From Solirubrobacteraceae bacterium (lineage in GTDB: Bacteria; Actinomycetota; Thermoleophilia; Solirubrobacterales; Solirubrobacteraceae): a DNA stretch of 64,000 nt. Location of the stretch: NCBI GenBank assembly GCA_017882455.1, contig JADGPL010000012.1:1-64000 (forward strand). Direction: 5' to 3'. The notes beneath the pieces were generated by a model that saw nothing but the letters and a program-made list of their open reading frames with translations, was not told where the DNA came from and searched no databases. This document shows, one piece after another, positions 1 to 9,179 of the stretch. The position numbers and the translations under genes were made by a program. Each line of letters begins with the position of its first letter. Positions within the stretch are counted from its first letter, which is position 1.

Positions 1-16
1 GAAAGACTGGATCAAA

Positions 17-2164
17 TTGAAAAAGCAAGTGCTTGTCAGCGTCGACCGCGCGGAGACGCGCGTGGCGCTTCTGGAGGCGAGCGGAACGCCCGCCGCCTCG
101 CGTTCGTCCTCCAGCCGAGGCCGCAAGCGCGGCAGCGGCTCTCCGGAGGCCGGATACCGGGTCGCTGAGCTCTACATAGAGCGCCGCGGGGGACGCTCGA
201 TCGTCGGCAACATCTACAAGGGCAAGGTCGACAACGTCCTGCCCGGCCTTGAGGCCGCCTTCGTCGACATCGGTCTCGAGAAGAACGGCTTCCTGCACGT
301 CGACGAGATCGTGCTCCCGGGCGTGGAGACGCCCAAGCGGGGGCGCGGCGGAGGGGGCGGGCGCAAGATCTCCGACCTGCTCAGCCCCGGCCAGGAGATC
401 GTCGTGCAGGTCGTCAAGGATCCGCTCAAGACCAAGGGCGCGCGCCTGTCCATGGAGCTGACCATCGCCGGGCGCTACATGGTCTACGCGCCCACCGGCG
501 AGGGCATCGGCGTCTCGCGACGTCTGGAGGACAAGGAGCGCGAGCGCCTGCGCCGCCAGAGCGCCAACCTCGAGCTCGACGGCGGCGGCGTGATCGTCCG
601 CACGGCCGCCCACGGCGCCAAGCGCGAGGACTTCGAACGCGAGCTCAAGTACCTGCACAAGCTCCACGAGGTGCTGGTAAAGCGCGTCGAGGAGACGGCC
701 GCGCCGGATCTGGTCTTCCAGGAGGCCGACCTGTCCGTGCGGGTCGTGCGCGACATCTTCTCGGCGCACTTCGAGCGCGCGATCGTGGACGACGAGCAGC
801 AGTACCACCGCCTGGTCTCGTTCTTCACGCGCACAGCGCCCGAGCTCGTCGAGCGCGTCGAGCTGTGGCAGCAGGAGGAGCCGCTGTTCGAGAACTATGG
901 CGTGGACAAGGCGATCGACGGGGTGCTCTCGCGCCGGGTCGATCTGCCGAGCGGTGGCTATCTGATCATCGACTACGCCGAGGCGCTGACGGTGATCGAC
1001 GTCAACTCCGGGAGCTTCATCGGTCGCGGCAAGGGCGCGGGCCTCGAGGACACGATCACCAAGACCAACCTCGAGGCGGCCGAGGAGGTCGTCAACCAGC
1101 TGCGCCTGCGCGACATCGGCGGGATCATCGTGATCGACTTCATCGACATGGCCCGCGCGCGCAATCGCGATGCGGTCATGAAGACGCTGCGAAAGACGCT
1201 CGACGAGGACCGCACCAAGACCTTCACGGCGGAGATCTCGAAGCTCGGCCTCGTCGAGATGACGCGCCAGAACGTGACCGAGGGCGTGCGCGAGATCATG
1301 AGCCGTCCCTGTCCCACCTGCGAGGGCGAGGGCGTGATCCGCTCGGAGGAGACGATCGCGATCGAGTTCGAGCGCAAGCTGCGCGACGTGGCCGTCGAGC
1401 ATCCCGAGGCGGAGGCCTTCCTCGTGCAGGTCAACCCGCGCGTGAGCACCCAGTTCACCGGTCACGGCTCACGCGTGCTGCACGCCCTCGAGGCGCAGAC
1501 CGGCAAGTCCTTCCTGTTCGAGGGCTCCGAAGGCCTCACCCTCGACCATTTCGCGATCACCTTCATCGGCACGCGCGAGGAGGTCGAGGAGCGGGCGCTG
1601 CCGTTCCGTCAGGGCGATGAGGTGCTGGTGGAGATCGTCGAGCCGCACATGTACGACGTGGACGACGCAGTCGCCAAAATCGACGGGTACATCATCTCGA
1701 TCGCCGGGGCGGCCCCGTGCGTTGGTGAAAAGCGGATGGTGCGCATCGACGAGGTCGGTCGCACGGCCGCCACCGCGCTGCTCCTGGACGAGTCGGGTGA
1801 GGTGGTCAGCGCTCCCGCCCGCATCGCGCCGGCGCGTAGCGCGGGCGGCGGACGTGGACGGCGCCGCTCCTCCGGGTCGACCGACGCGGACGCCGCCACG
1901 GAGACGCCCGCGCCCCGCTCCAGGCGCCGTCGCGCGCCGGTCGACGGCGAGGATGCCGAGGCCCGCCGCGAAGCGGGACTGAGCGAGTCTCCGACGAGCA
2001 TCGACTCCGAGCCCGAGCAGGAGCCCGCGGGCGTTGCGCCCGCAGAGGGCGTGACTGCGGAGGGCGAGGCCGGCGAGGATGGCCTACAATCCAAGCCTCG
2101 GCGTCGTGGCCGCAGGGGCGGACGGCGCCGTTCGGCTGCGAAGGCCAAGGCGACGCCGGAGTAG
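17..2164 (+). CDS. rne: Ribonuclease E/G family endoribonuclease
   Basis: Single-strand-specific endoribonuclease for rRNA and mRNA processing. The 715-residue protein starts with KKQVLVSVDRAETRVALLE. An S1-like RNA-binding segment follows (GNIYKGKVDNVLPGLEAAFV, about residues 64-84), then the catalytic core with IDVNSGSF and IDFIDM and a CPTCEGEG zinc-link motif near residue 435. The last ~115 residues are a low-complexity tail rich in Arg, Ala and Glu ending in an RRGRRGGRRR run, probably RNA-binding. The start used is a TTG at 17. The frame stays open to the window edge, so the true start may lie upstream. It is followed at 69 nt by rplU, an arrangement common in bacteria. RNase E versus G cannot be separated from sequence alone. 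Confidence 0.93.
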   Translation: MKKQVLVSVDRAETRVALLEASGTPAASRSSSSRGRKRGSGSPEAGYRVAELYIERRGGRSIVGNIYKGKVDNVLPGLEAAFVDIGLEKNGFLHVDEIVLPGVETPKRGRGGGGGRKISDLLSPGQEIVVQVVKDPLKTKGARLSMELTIAGRYMVYAPTGEGIGVSRRLEDKERERLRRQSANLELDGGGVIVRTAAHGAKREDFERELKYLHKLHEVLVKRVEETAAPDLVFQEADLSVRVVRDIFSAHFERAIVDDEQQYHRLVSFFTRTAPELVERVELWQQEEPLFENYGVDKAIDGVLSRRVDLPSGGYLIIDYAEALTVIDVNSGSFIGRGKGAGLEDTITKTNLEAAEEVVNQLRLRDIGGIIVIDFIDMARARNRDAVMKTLRKTLDEDRTKTFTAEISKLGLVEMTRQNVTEGVREIMSRPCPTCEGEGVIRSEETIAIEFERKLRDVAVEHPEAEAFLVQVNPRVSTQFTGHGSRVLHALEAQTGKSFLFEGSEGLTLDHFAITFIGTREEVEERALPFRQGDEVLVEIVEPHMYDVDDAVAKIDGYIISIAGAAPCVGEKRMVRIDEVGRTAATALLLDESGEVVSAPARIAPARSAGGGRGRRRSSGSTDADAATETPAPRSRRRRAPVDGEDAEARREAGLSESPTSIDSEPEQEPAGVAPAEGVTAEGEAGEDGLQSKPRRRGRRGGRRRSAAKAKATPE

Positions 2165-2233
2165 TCCGGCGGCTCACGCCCAGGCCCGAGCAGACGCTTC
2201 CCCCAAGTCAGAGAATCGAGAACGAGCCAAGAC

Positions 2234-2656
2234 ATGTACGCGATCGTGAAGACCGGCGGCAAGCAGTACCGCGTGGAGCGCGGGCAGAAGCTGCTCGTCG
2301 AGCGCCTCGCCGTGGCCGAGGGCGACGACGTGGCGCTCGAGCCGATCCTCTACCGCTCCGATGAGACCGTCTTCGACAAGGCGGGCCTTGCAAACGTGAA
2401 GGTCACGGCGAAGGTCGTGGCCCACGTGCGCGGCGAGAAGCTGCGCGTGTTCAAGTTCAAGCCCAAGCGGGGCTACAAACGCAGGACCGGGCACCGCCAG
2501 GACCTCACCCAGATCGAGGTTCTCGAGATCACGGCAGGCGGTGCCAAAGCACCCGCCAAAGCGACTGCAAAACCAGCCCCGGCCAAGGCTCCCGACACCG
2601 GCGCCAAGGCCGCACCGGCAAGCGCTACCAAGGAGAAGGCTGCAGATGGCTCATAA
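2234..2656 (+). CDS. rplU: 50S ribosomal protein L21
   Basis: Large-subunit protein that binds 23S rRNA. The start [19 protein letters not shown] and the motif [15 protein letters not shown] near residue 75 are diagnostic of L21. The family is normally about 103 residues. This one has 140, because of a roughly 37-residue tail of Lys, Ala and Pro after the conserved end (VLEITA). The gene overlaps rpmA by 11 nt, so the tail codons also carry the rpmA start, and the two are surely co-translated. Confidence 0.97.
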   Translation: MYAIVKTGGKQYRVERGQKLLVERLAVAEGDDVALEPILYRSDETVFDKAGLANVKVTAKVVAHVRGEKLRVFKFKPKRGYKRRTGHRQDLTQIEVLEITAGGAKAPAKATAKPAPAKAPDTGAKAAPASATKEKAADGS

Positions 2657-2909
2657 GAAGGGGCTCGGCTCGAGCCGCAACGGCCGTGACTCCAACGCCC
2701 AGCGCCTGGGCGTCAAGACCTTTGCCGGCGAGAGCGTCACCGGCGGCGAGATCATCGTGCGCCAGCGCGGCACCCGCTTCAAGCCGGGCGCCGGCGTGGG
2801 CATCGGCAAAGACGACACGCTCTACGCGCGGGCCGCGGGCACCGTGCAGTTCAGCACAGGCCGGCGCGGGCGCGTCGTGAGCGTGCTCGCCGACGAGCAG
2901 ACCGGCTGA
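2646..2909 (+). CDS. rpmA: 50S ribosomal protein L27
   Basis: Large-subunit protein whose N-terminus reaches the peptidyl-transferase centre. The 87-residue protein begins [20 protein letters not shown], the classic L27 signature, and contains [20 protein letters not shown]. The start is the ATG at 2646, inside the last codons of rplU, because the protein begins directly at Met-Ala-His-Lys-Lys. There is no cleavable N-terminal extension of the kind known in Firmicutes. Confidence 0.97.
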   Translation: MAHKKGLGSSRNGRDSNAQRLGVKTFAGESVTGGEIIVRQRGTRFKPGAGVGIGKDDTLYARAAGTVQFSTGRRGRVVSVLADEQTG

Positions 2910-2930
2910 GCAACTTCCTCTCTGAGCTGA

Positions 2931-2952
2931 GTGTATGACCATGGTTATACAC
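2931..2952. repeat. 22-bp near-perfect palindrome after rpmA
   Basis: The left arm GTGTATGACCA and the right arm TGGTTATACAC are inverted copies with one mismatch. It starts 22 nt after the rpmA stop and 30 nt before the ATG of the next gene. A closely related element (19 of 22 positions) lies at 45342-45363, just after murJ. It could be an operator, a terminator-type hairpin or a dispersed repeat. The TATACA in the right arm could also act as a -10 box. Confidence 0.6.
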
Positions 2953-2981
2953 CCGCCACCGAGACGAACTGCTCGACCAGC

Positions 2982-3359
2982 ATGACCCCGCGGCGCGGCG
3001 CATGGCTACTCGCAGCAGGGCGTGCAGCCCTGGGCGTAGCCGTCCTGGCCGCGCCTGAGAGGGTCACCTCGCGCTGGCTCGGCGAGGCAAACGCCCAGCT
3101 GCCGGTGGTGAGGGACCTCGCGCGCTCGCTCGGCGCGCGCGACCTCGCGCTTGGGCTCGCCACACTGCAGACGATCGACGATCCCGTCGTGGGTCCGCGG
3201 GTCCAGCTGCTGTGCGCGCTCGTGGACTCGGCCGACACGCTCGCCACGATCATCGCGCGGGCGGCCCTGCCGCGAAAAGGCGTGATCGGGACCGTGGCGA
3301 TCGCCGGGGCATCCGCCGGCGCCGGCTTCTACTTCTCTCATCGCCTCGCCCACGCCTGA
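2982..3359 (+). CDS. Small membrane protein of unknown function
   Basis: The 125-residue protein has a hydrophobic stretch near the start (AWLLAAGRAALGVAVLAAPE), a second around residues 73-92 (PRVQLLCALVDSADTLATII) and a third near the C-terminus (VIGTVAIAGASAGAGFYF). It is probably a three- or four-pass membrane protein. I chose ATG 2982; a GTG at 2931 is in frame but would encode across the palindrome. I do not recognise a functional family. It is oriented with rpmA, but the intervening palindrome suggests separate control. Confidence 0.6.
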   Translation: MTPRRGAWLLAAGRAALGVAVLAAPERVTSRWLGEANAQLPVVRDLARSLGARDLALGLATLQTIDDPVVGPRVQLLCALVDSADTLATIIARAALPRKGVIGTVAIAGASAGAGFYFSHRLAHA

Positions 3360-3402
3360 GCGTCGCAGGCGCGAGCGCTGCCGTGGAGTCGGTGCCTGTG
3401 CC

Positions 3403-4107
3403 CTATCCCTGCTGGGCAGTCGGCCTGATGAGGATCTCGTTGACGTTGACGTGCGGAGGCTGTGAGGTCGCATAGAGCACGGCCCTCGCGATGTCCTCAT
3501 CCCGCAGGGCATCGGTGGGGCGGTTCTCGAAGAACGGCGTGTCGACCATGCCGGGCTCGATCAGCGTGACGCGCACTCCCGTTCCGTGCAGGTCCTGGCG
3601 CGCGGCCTCGCCCATGGCGGTGACGGCGTGCTTCGTGCACGAGTACATCGAGCCCGGCAACGCGCGCCGGCCGGCCACGCTGGAGGTCAGGAGCAGATGT
3701 CCGCGACTGTCGGTGAGGGCGGGAATCGTCGCCCGCAGGGTCAGGGCGGCCCCGTAGACGTTGGTGAGAACCATCTCCCGCCAGTGCTCGGGGGTGTCCT
3801 TCAGAAAGCCGCGCGGGCCTCCGAAGCCGGCGTTGGCGAACGCCACGTCGATGCGTCCGAATGCCTCCAGGGCGACCTTCACCATTCGCTGCTGCTGCTC
3901 CCACTCGCTCACGTCGCAGCGCACCGCGAGGGCGTGCTCCGGACCGCCCAGCTCCTCGGCCAGCCCCTCCAGGCGCTCCAGCGACCTGGCTGCAAGCACG
4001 AGCCTCCATCCCTCGGCATGGGCGCGGCGGGCCGTGGCCGCGCCGATACCGGATGAGGCGCCGGTGATCAGGAAGACGGGCTGTGGAGAGACGGGCTCGG
4101 TGCTCAT
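3403..4107 (-). CDS. SDR family oxidoreductase
   Basis: NAD(P)-dependent short-chain dehydrogenase of the classical type, 234 residues. The cofactor motif TGASSGIG is at about residues 14-21, NAG at about 84, and a catalytic Ser with Tyr-x-x-x-Lys (YSCTKHAV) near 149. EPGMVDTPFF follows at the usual distance. The start ATG 4107 places the Rossmann glycine motif correctly; an in-frame extension to 4251 runs through the tandem repeat and is not needed. The substrate cannot be predicted. It is transcribed against its neighbours, so it is not part of the ribosomal operon. Confidence 0.88.
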   Translation of the reverse strand: MSTEPVSPQPVFLITGASSGIGAATARRAHAEGWRLVLAARSLERLEGLAEELGGPEHALAVRCDVSEWEQQQRMVKVALEAFGRIDVAFANAGFGGPRGFLKDTPEHWREMVLTNVYGAALTLRATIPALTDSRGHLLLTSSVAGRRALPGSMYSCTKHAVTAMGEAARQDLHGTGVRVTLIEPGMVDTPFFENRPTDALRDEDIARAVLYATSQPPHVNVNEILIRPTAQQG

Positions 4108-4171
4108 GGTGGCGTGCTCCTCGGTTGGGCGTTGACTTGTCCAGCTGATGCTCCCACCCATATCCGATCGC

Positions 4172-4228
4172 GACCCCGCTGCCGGAGGGCGACCCCGCTG
4201 CCGGAGGGCGACCCCGCTGCCGGAGGGC
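4172..4228 (+). repeat. Three tandem 19-bp repeats before obgE
   Basis: The unit GACCCCGCTGCCGGAGGGC is present three times without variation (4172-4190, 4191-4209, 4210-4228). It ends 21 nt before the chosen obgE start. Each unit carries GGAGG, so the array offers repeated Shine-Dalgarno-like sequences. Perfect identity suggests recent expansion, and copy number may vary between strains. Confidence 0.9.
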
Positions 4229-4249
4229 GCTGCTGTCACGATGGGCTGC

Positions 4250-5611
4250 ATGCTTCACGATCGCGCGAGGATCCATGTACAGGCCGGGGCCGGCGGGGAC
4301 GGCTGCACGAGCTTTCGTCGCGAAGCGCATGTCCCGCGCGGCGGTCCAGACGGCGGCGACGGCGGGCGCGGGGGGGAGGTGGTCCTCGTCTGCGACGACT
4401 CGCTGCGCGACCTGCAGAGCTTTCGTCGCAAGGCCCACCATTGCGCCGGGCGGGGCGGACACGGCGAAGGGGCGCTGCGCCACGGAGCCGACGGCGAGAC
4501 GCTCGTCATCCGCGTGCCACCGGGCACCGAGATCATCGGGCCGGAGGGGGAGGAGGGCCAGCTCGGGGGGCGGCGATGGGAGCTGCTCGCGGCCGGTCAG
4601 CGTGCCACGGTGGCCCGCGGCGGCAGCGGCGGGAAGGGCAACAAGCGCTTTGCCACGCCCACGCGCCAGGCCCCCCGCTTTGCCGAGCGGGGGCTGCCCG
4701 GGGAGGAAGGCTGGCTCGAGCTGCAGCTGAAGCTGCTGGCGGACGTCGGGCTCGTGGGGCTGCCCAACGCGGGCAAGTCCTCTCTGCTCTCGCGCCTGAC
4801 CCGCGCCGCGCCCAAGATCGCCAGCTACCCCTTCACGACGCTCTCGCCGGTGCTGGGCGTGCTCGAAGGCGCCGAGCGCCAGTTGATCGTGGCTGACATC
4901 CCGGGCCTGATCGAGGGGGCAAGCGACGGAGCGGGCCTCGGACACGACTTCCTGGCGCACGTCGAGCGCACGCGCCTGCTCGTCCACGTCCTCGACCTGG
5001 CCCCGGAGCTCTCCCAGGGAGAGGGCGCGGATGCGGTGACCAACCACGCGACGATCGAGCGTGAGCTGGCAGCTCACGACGAGCGCCTCGCGCGCCTGCC
5101 ACGGATCCTGGCGCTCTCGAAGTCCGACCTGGTGACCGACGAGCAGGCGCGCACAGCCGTGGCACAGTGGCAGCGGCGCCTCGGCTCCGATGTCCTGGTG
5201 ATCGCCACCTCGAGCGCCACCCGCGCAGGCGTCGCACAGCTGAGCGAGGAGCTGCTCAGGCGAGTGGCACCGCTGGGCATCCCCACGTCCGATTCCCCCG
5301 CGGCGCTCACGGCGCCCGCGCGAGCAGGCGCCGATGAGGAGATGGCCGAGTACATGATCTTCCGCCCGGCCACAGCAGGGGGTTTTCGCGTGGAGCGCCT
5401 CGGGCCGGGCGCATTCGCGGTCAGAGGCGCTGGGATCGAGCGCCTGCTCAGGCGTTATGACATCGACAACGAGGACGCCATGGCCTACCTCGAGGGCAGG
5501 TTGCGGCGGATCGGCGTGCTCCGAGCACTGGAGGCGGAGGGCTTTGAGGCGGGGGACGAGATCGAGATCGCCGGGGTGAGCTTCGAGCTGGACCCCAGCG
5601 CCGAGAAATAA
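4250..5611 (+). CDS. obgE: Obg family GTPase
   Basis: Ribosome-assembly and stress GTPase, 453 residues. The order is the glycine-rich Obg domain (DRARIHVQAGAGGDG, FRREAHVPRGGPDGG), the G domain (G1 GLPNAGKSS, G3 DIPGLIEG, G4 SKSD) and a C-terminal OCT domain (FRVERLGPGAFAVRGAGIER). All GTPase motifs look intact. I start at ATG 4250 because family members begin two or three residues before DRA. ATG 4241 is an alternative, and the in-frame ATG 4148 would translate the tandem repeats. It sits between rpmA and proB, as in many actinobacteria. Confidence 0.95.
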   Translation: MLHDRARIHVQAGAGGDGCTSFRREAHVPRGGPDGGDGGRGGEVVLVCDDSLRDLQSFRRKAHHCAGRGGHGEGALRHGADGETLVIRVPPGTEIIGPEGEEGQLGGRRWELLAAGQRATVARGGSGGKGNKRFATPTRQAPRFAERGLPGEEGWLELQLKLLADVGLVGLPNAGKSSLLSRLTRAAPKIASYPFTTLSPVLGVLEGAERQLIVADIPGLIEGASDGAGLGHDFLAHVERTRLLVHVLDLAPELSQGEGADAVTNHATIERELAAHDERLARLPRILALSKSDLVTDEQARTAVAQWQRRLGSDVLVIATSSATRAGVAQLSEELLRRVAPLGIPTSDSPAALTAPARAGADEEMAEYMIFRPATAGGFRVERLGPGAFAVRGAGIERLLRRYDIDNEDAMAYLEGRLRRIGVLRALEAEGFEAGDEIEIAGVSFELDPSAEK

Positions 5612-5620
5612 GCTCCACCC

Positions 5621-6733
5621 ATGAGACGCGTGGTGGTCAAGCTGGGATCTAGCGTCGTCGCCGACAGCGAGGGCGCTCTGCGCATGGAGGTGCTCGAGGC
5701 GGTGTGCGACCAGCTTGCCGGTGTGCACAGGCAGGGCTGGGAGGTGATCGTGGTCACCAGCGGTGCAATCGCGCGTGGCATGCGGGTGATGCAGCTGCCC
5801 CAGCGCCCCACCTCGGTGGGCGCTCTGCAGGCCGCCAGCGCGGTCGGGCAGGGCAAGCTCTACCGCGTCTACGACGAGCTGCTGCGCGAGCGCGAGGTGA
5901 CGAGCGCCCAGGTGCTGCTGACCTTCTTCGACATGAGCGCGCGGACCCACTACCTCAACGCGCGCCAGACGCTGGCCACGCTGCTGGAGTGGCGGGTGCT
6001 GCCGGTGATCAACGAGAACGACACGACCGCCACCGACGAGATCTCCTTCGGAGACAACGACTTCCTGGCGGCTCAGGTGGCCGTTCTGATCGCCGCCGAC
6101 GAGCTGATCCTGCTCACCGACATCGACGGTCTGTTCACGGCCGATCCGCGCCTGTACCCAGACGCCCGCATCGTCACCGAGGTCAACGACTTCTCCGAGA
6201 TGGACGAGCTCGAGATCGGTCACACCACCTCTCCACTCGGATCGGGCGGGATGCGCTCCAAGGTGGTGGCGGCCGAGATGGCGACGGCCGCGGGCATCGC
6301 CACGGTCATCTGCAACGGTCGCCGTCCGGAGGCGCTTGCGGCGGTGCTCGCTGGCGAGCGCGAGGGCACGCGCTTCGCGGCCCGTGAGGCGCGCTACAGC
6401 AGCTTCAAGCTGTGGCTGAAGTACGCCAAGCCCTCACGCGGCACGCTCGTCATCGACGCCGGAGCCGTTCGCGCCGTGCGCGAGGGCAGCGCCAGTCTGT
6501 TGCCGGTCGGTGTGGTGGAGGTGCTCGGCGACTTCGACGCCGGCGACGCCGTGCAGATCGTCGCCCACCCCGAGAGCGGCGAAGCGCCGGGTCGAACCCT
6601 GGCCAAGGGCATCTGCAACTACTCCGCCGAGGAGCTGAGGAAGGTGATCGGGCTGAAGTCCGAGGCGGTGCGCAGCGTGCTGCCGCGCGCCACCGAGGAG
6701 GCCGTGCACCGCGACTATCTCGTCGTCGACTAG
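5621..6733 (+). CDS. proB: Glutamate 5-kinase
   Basis: First step of proline synthesis: ATP-dependent phosphorylation of glutamate. The 370-residue protein starts RRVVVKLGSSVVADSEGALR (amino-acid kinase fold) and has NENDTTATDEISFGDNDFLA with the substrate-binding Asn and Asp residues, and ITDIDGLFTADP-type metal and nucleotide residues (LLTDIDGLFTADPR). The C-terminal ~90 residues form a PUA domain (RGTLVIDAGAVRAVREG). It starts 9 nt after obgE and precedes proA by 27 nt, so the pathway genes are together. Confidence 0.97.
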   Translation: MRRVVVKLGSSVVADSEGALRMEVLEAVCDQLAGVHRQGWEVIVVTSGAIARGMRVMQLPQRPTSVGALQAASAVGQGKLYRVYDELLREREVTSAQVLLTFFDMSARTHYLNARQTLATLLEWRVLPVINENDTTATDEISFGDNDFLAAQVAVLIAADELILLTDIDGLFTADPRLYPDARIVTEVNDFSEMDELEIGHTTSPLGSGGMRSKVVAAEMATAAGIATVICNGRRPEALAAVLAGEREGTRFAAREARYSSFKLWLKYAKPSRGTLVIDAGAVRAVREGSASLLPVGVVEVLGDFDAGDAVQIVAHPESGEAPGRTLAKGICNYSAEELRKVIGLKSEAVRSVLPRATEEAVHRDYLVVD

Positions 6734-6760
6734 AGCCGCGGCGCTCTACCCTGTAGGGCG

Positions 6761-8053
6761 ATGGCCACCACTGTCTCACCGGTCTCTGAGACCTGCCTGA
6801 CAGCCAAGCGCGCGGCGCGTGCGCTCGCGCGCGCGGACACCGCCGTCAAGGATGCGGCGCTCGAGGCGATCGCCACCGCGCTGGGGGTGCGCCTGGGGGA
6901 GATCCTCGCGGCCAACGAGCGCGACCTGGAGCTCGCCCACGAAGCCGGCATCGGCGCGGCGCTGCTCGACCGTCTGCGCCTGGACGAGCTGCGCGTGGCC
7001 GGGATCGCGCTGGCCGTGCGCCAGATCGCGGCGCTGGCCGATCCCGTCGGCGAGGTGATCGACGGGCACCGGCTCCCCAACGGGCTCGACATCCGCAAGG
7101 TGCGCGTGCCGCTGGGCGTGGTGGCGGTGGTCTATGAGGCGCGGCCCAACGTCACGATCGACGCAGCCGCCCTGTGCCTGAAGTCGGGTAACGCGATCGT
7201 GCTGCGCGGCTCATCGACCGCCATGCACTCCAATGCGGCGCTCGCCCAGATCGCCGCCGAGGCCGCCGTCGGCGCCGGTCTTCCGGAGGGCTGCGTGAGC
7301 CTGGTGGCCGGCGGAGGGCGCGAGGAGCTGGCCGAGCTCGCGACGCAGCAGGGCGTCGTCGATCTCATCATCCCCCGTGGCGGCGAGAGCCTCAAGGAGG
7401 CGCTGCAGGCCGTGGCGACGGTGCCCGTGATCTACGCGGCTTCGGGCAACTGCCACGTGTATGTGGACGGGAGCGCCGACCTCGACAGCGCCGAGGCGAT
7501 CGTGCTCAACGCCAAGACCCAGCGCCCCGGTGTCTGCAACGCCGCGGAGACGCTGCTGGTCCACGAGCGGATCGCGGGTGAGCTCCTCCCGCGCGTGCTG
7601 CGCTCACTGGCAGATGCCGGCGTGCTCGTGCGCGGCGATGAGCGCACGCTGGCAATCGCGGCTGAGCTCGGAGCCAGCGCCCAGGGGTCGATCGCCCGGA
7701 TCGAGCCGGTCGACGAGGAGGATTGGGGCCGCGAGTACCTGGCCCCGATCATCGCCATCGGCGTCGTTGACTCGGTCGAGCAGGCGATCGAGCACGTCGG
7801 CCGTTACGGCAGCGGTCACTCCGAGGCGATCGTGACCCGCGACACGGCCGCCGCGCGGGCGTTCCAGCTCGGCGTGGACGCGGCCTGCGTGTACGTGAAC
7901 GCCTCCACGCGCTTCACCGACGGGGGGGAGTTCGGGATGGGCGCCGAGATCGGCAACTCCACCCAGAAGCTGCACGCGCGCGGCCCGATCGGGCTGCGGG
8001 AGCTGTGCACGTTCAAGTACCTCATCGAAGGTGACGGACACGTCCGCGCCTGA
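6761..8053 (+). CDS. proA: Gamma-glutamyl phosphate reductase
   Basis: Second step of proline synthesis: NADPH-dependent reduction of glutamyl-5-phosphate to the semialdehyde. The 430-residue protein is of typical family length. Conserved blocks include VPLGVVAVVYEARPNVTIDA, LRGSSTAMHSN, the catalytic-cysteine region KTQRPGVCNAAETLLVH near residue 255, and the C-terminal STRFTDGGEFGMGAEIG. It follows proB directly and is followed by nadD, with ten bases between the stop and the chosen nadD start. Confidence 0.97.
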   Translation: MATTVSPVSETCLTAKRAARALARADTAVKDAALEAIATALGVRLGEILAANERDLELAHEAGIGAALLDRLRLDELRVAGIALAVRQIAALADPVGEVIDGHRLPNGLDIRKVRVPLGVVAVVYEARPNVTIDAAALCLKSGNAIVLRGSSTAMHSNAALAQIAAEAAVGAGLPEGCVSLVAGGGREELAELATQQGVVDLIIPRGGESLKEALQAVATVPVIYAASGNCHVYVDGSADLDSAEAIVLNAKTQRPGVCNAAETLLVHERIAGELLPRVLRSLADAGVLVRGDERTLAIAAELGASAQGSIARIEPVDEEDWGREYLAPIIAIGVVDSVEQAIEHVGRYGSGHSEAIVTRDTAAARAFQLGVDAACVYVNASTRFTDGGEFGMGAEIGNSTQKLHARGPIGLRELCTFKYLIEGDGHVRA

Positions 8054-8063
8054 GCAAGCCGCG

Positions 8064-8702
8064 ATGACCGTGCAGTCGCTCGGCATCCTCGGAGGCACGT
8101 TCAACCCGCCCCATCTCGGGCACCTTGCGGTCGCACTGCACGCGCGCCACGATCTCGCCCTCGAGCGCGTGCTGTTGATGCCGGTGCATACCCCGCCCCA
8201 CAAGACGACCGGTGCCGACCCGGGCCCCGAGCACCGCCTGCGCATGTGCGAGCTGGCGGTGGGCGGCGTGGAGGGGCTGGCTGCCTGCGGCCTGGAGGTG
8301 GAGCGGGGCGGAGCGTCCTATACGGTGGATACCTTGAGAGCCATCCATGCCAAGCATCCGGACGCCCGGCTGAAGTTCATCGTGGGAGCCGACACGGCCC
8401 GTACGCTGGGCTCGTGGCACGAGCCGGCGAGGCTGCTCGAGCTTGCGAGCCTGGCGGTGGCGATGCGTCGCGGCAGTGCGCGTGAGGACGTGCTCGACAC
8501 GCTCGCCGCTCTCGGTGCGCCGGGGCGCAGGGCACAGGCCGACGTGCGCTTCCTGGAGATGGATCCGGTCGATGTGTCCTCTTCGATGGTGCGCGAGCGG
8601 GTCGCGCGAGCCGAGCCGATCGACGAGCTCGTCGGCGCCGATGTCGCCGGCTACATTGCCGAGCACGGCCTCTACCGTGCGCCGATCGAGGCGCTGCGCT
8701 GA
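8064..8702 (+). CDS. nadD: Nicotinate-nucleotide adenylyltransferase
   Basis: Makes deamido-NAD from nicotinate mononucleotide and ATP. The nucleotidyltransferase motif GGTFNPPHLGHL lies at residues 8-19, with FIVGADTARTLGSWHE in the middle and SSSMVRERVA (the ISSTxIR-type motif) near the C-terminus. I chose ATG 8064. A GTG at 8031 is also in frame and would overlap proA by 23 nt. Its stop overlaps the rsfS start (TGATG), a usual arrangement for this pair. Confidence 0.94.
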   Translation: MTVQSLGILGGTFNPPHLGHLAVALHARHDLALERVLLMPVHTPPHKTTGADPGPEHRLRMCELAVGGVEGLAACGLEVERGGASYTVDTLRAIHAKHPDARLKFIVGADTARTLGSWHEPARLLELASLAVAMRRGSAREDVLDTLAALGAPGRRAQADVRFLEMDPVDVSSSMVRERVARAEPIDELVGADVAGYIAEHGLYRAPIEALR

Positions 8703-9055
8703 TGCAGCCGGAGGAGCTGATCGGCGAGATCGCCCGCTATGCGGCCGACAAGAAGGCCATCGACGTGGTCGAGCTCGACCTGCGAGGCGTGCTCGGCTAC
8801 ACCGACTACTTCCTGGTCTGCTCGGGCAACACGGGCCGCCAGGCCAAAGCGATCCACGACGGCATCCTTGAGGGGCTCAAGCACGAGCACGAGATGCTGC
8901 CGCGCCGGGTCGAGGGCTCGGCTCAGGCAGGCTGGATCCTGATGGACTACCTCGACGTGGTCGTCCACATCTTCACGCCGGAGACGCGAGAGTTCTACCG
9001 CCTCGAGCAGCTGTGGGGAGAGGCGCCGGCGCGGGCGGCCGGTGACGGCGCCTGA
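8702..9055 (+). CDS. rsfS: Ribosomal silencing factor RsfS
   Basis: Binds L14 and blocks subunit joining when nutrients are scarce. The 117-residue protein matches the family through DLRGVLGYTDYFLVCSGNTG, RQAKAIHDGI, GWILMDYLDVVVHIF and FYRLEQLWG. The start overlaps the nadD stop by one base. It closes the obgE-proB-proA-nadD-rsfS run; the next gene has its own promoter. Confidence 0.95.
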   Translation: MQPEELIGEIARYAADKKAIDVVELDLRGVLGYTDYFLVCSGNTGRQAKAIHDGILEGLKHEHEMLPRRVEGSAQAGWILMDYLDVVVHIFTPETREFYRLEQLWGEAPARAAGDGA

Positions 9056-9179
9056 TCGAGACGCCGGCGTCCTTGAGTAAGAGGCGCGCGGGGGTGCGGT
9101 CGTATCCCGCTGCTGCCCGGCCTTTTCGTGTGCGCGCCAGGGTCCGGCCGACGCGGCGATATCGATATTCGAAGTTCGG

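Noticed and set aside
3497-6223. A 908-residue frame on the minus strand across the SDR, obgE and proB.
   Set aside because: It is antisense to clear obgE and proB and has no family motifs. It is open because of high G+C codon bias.
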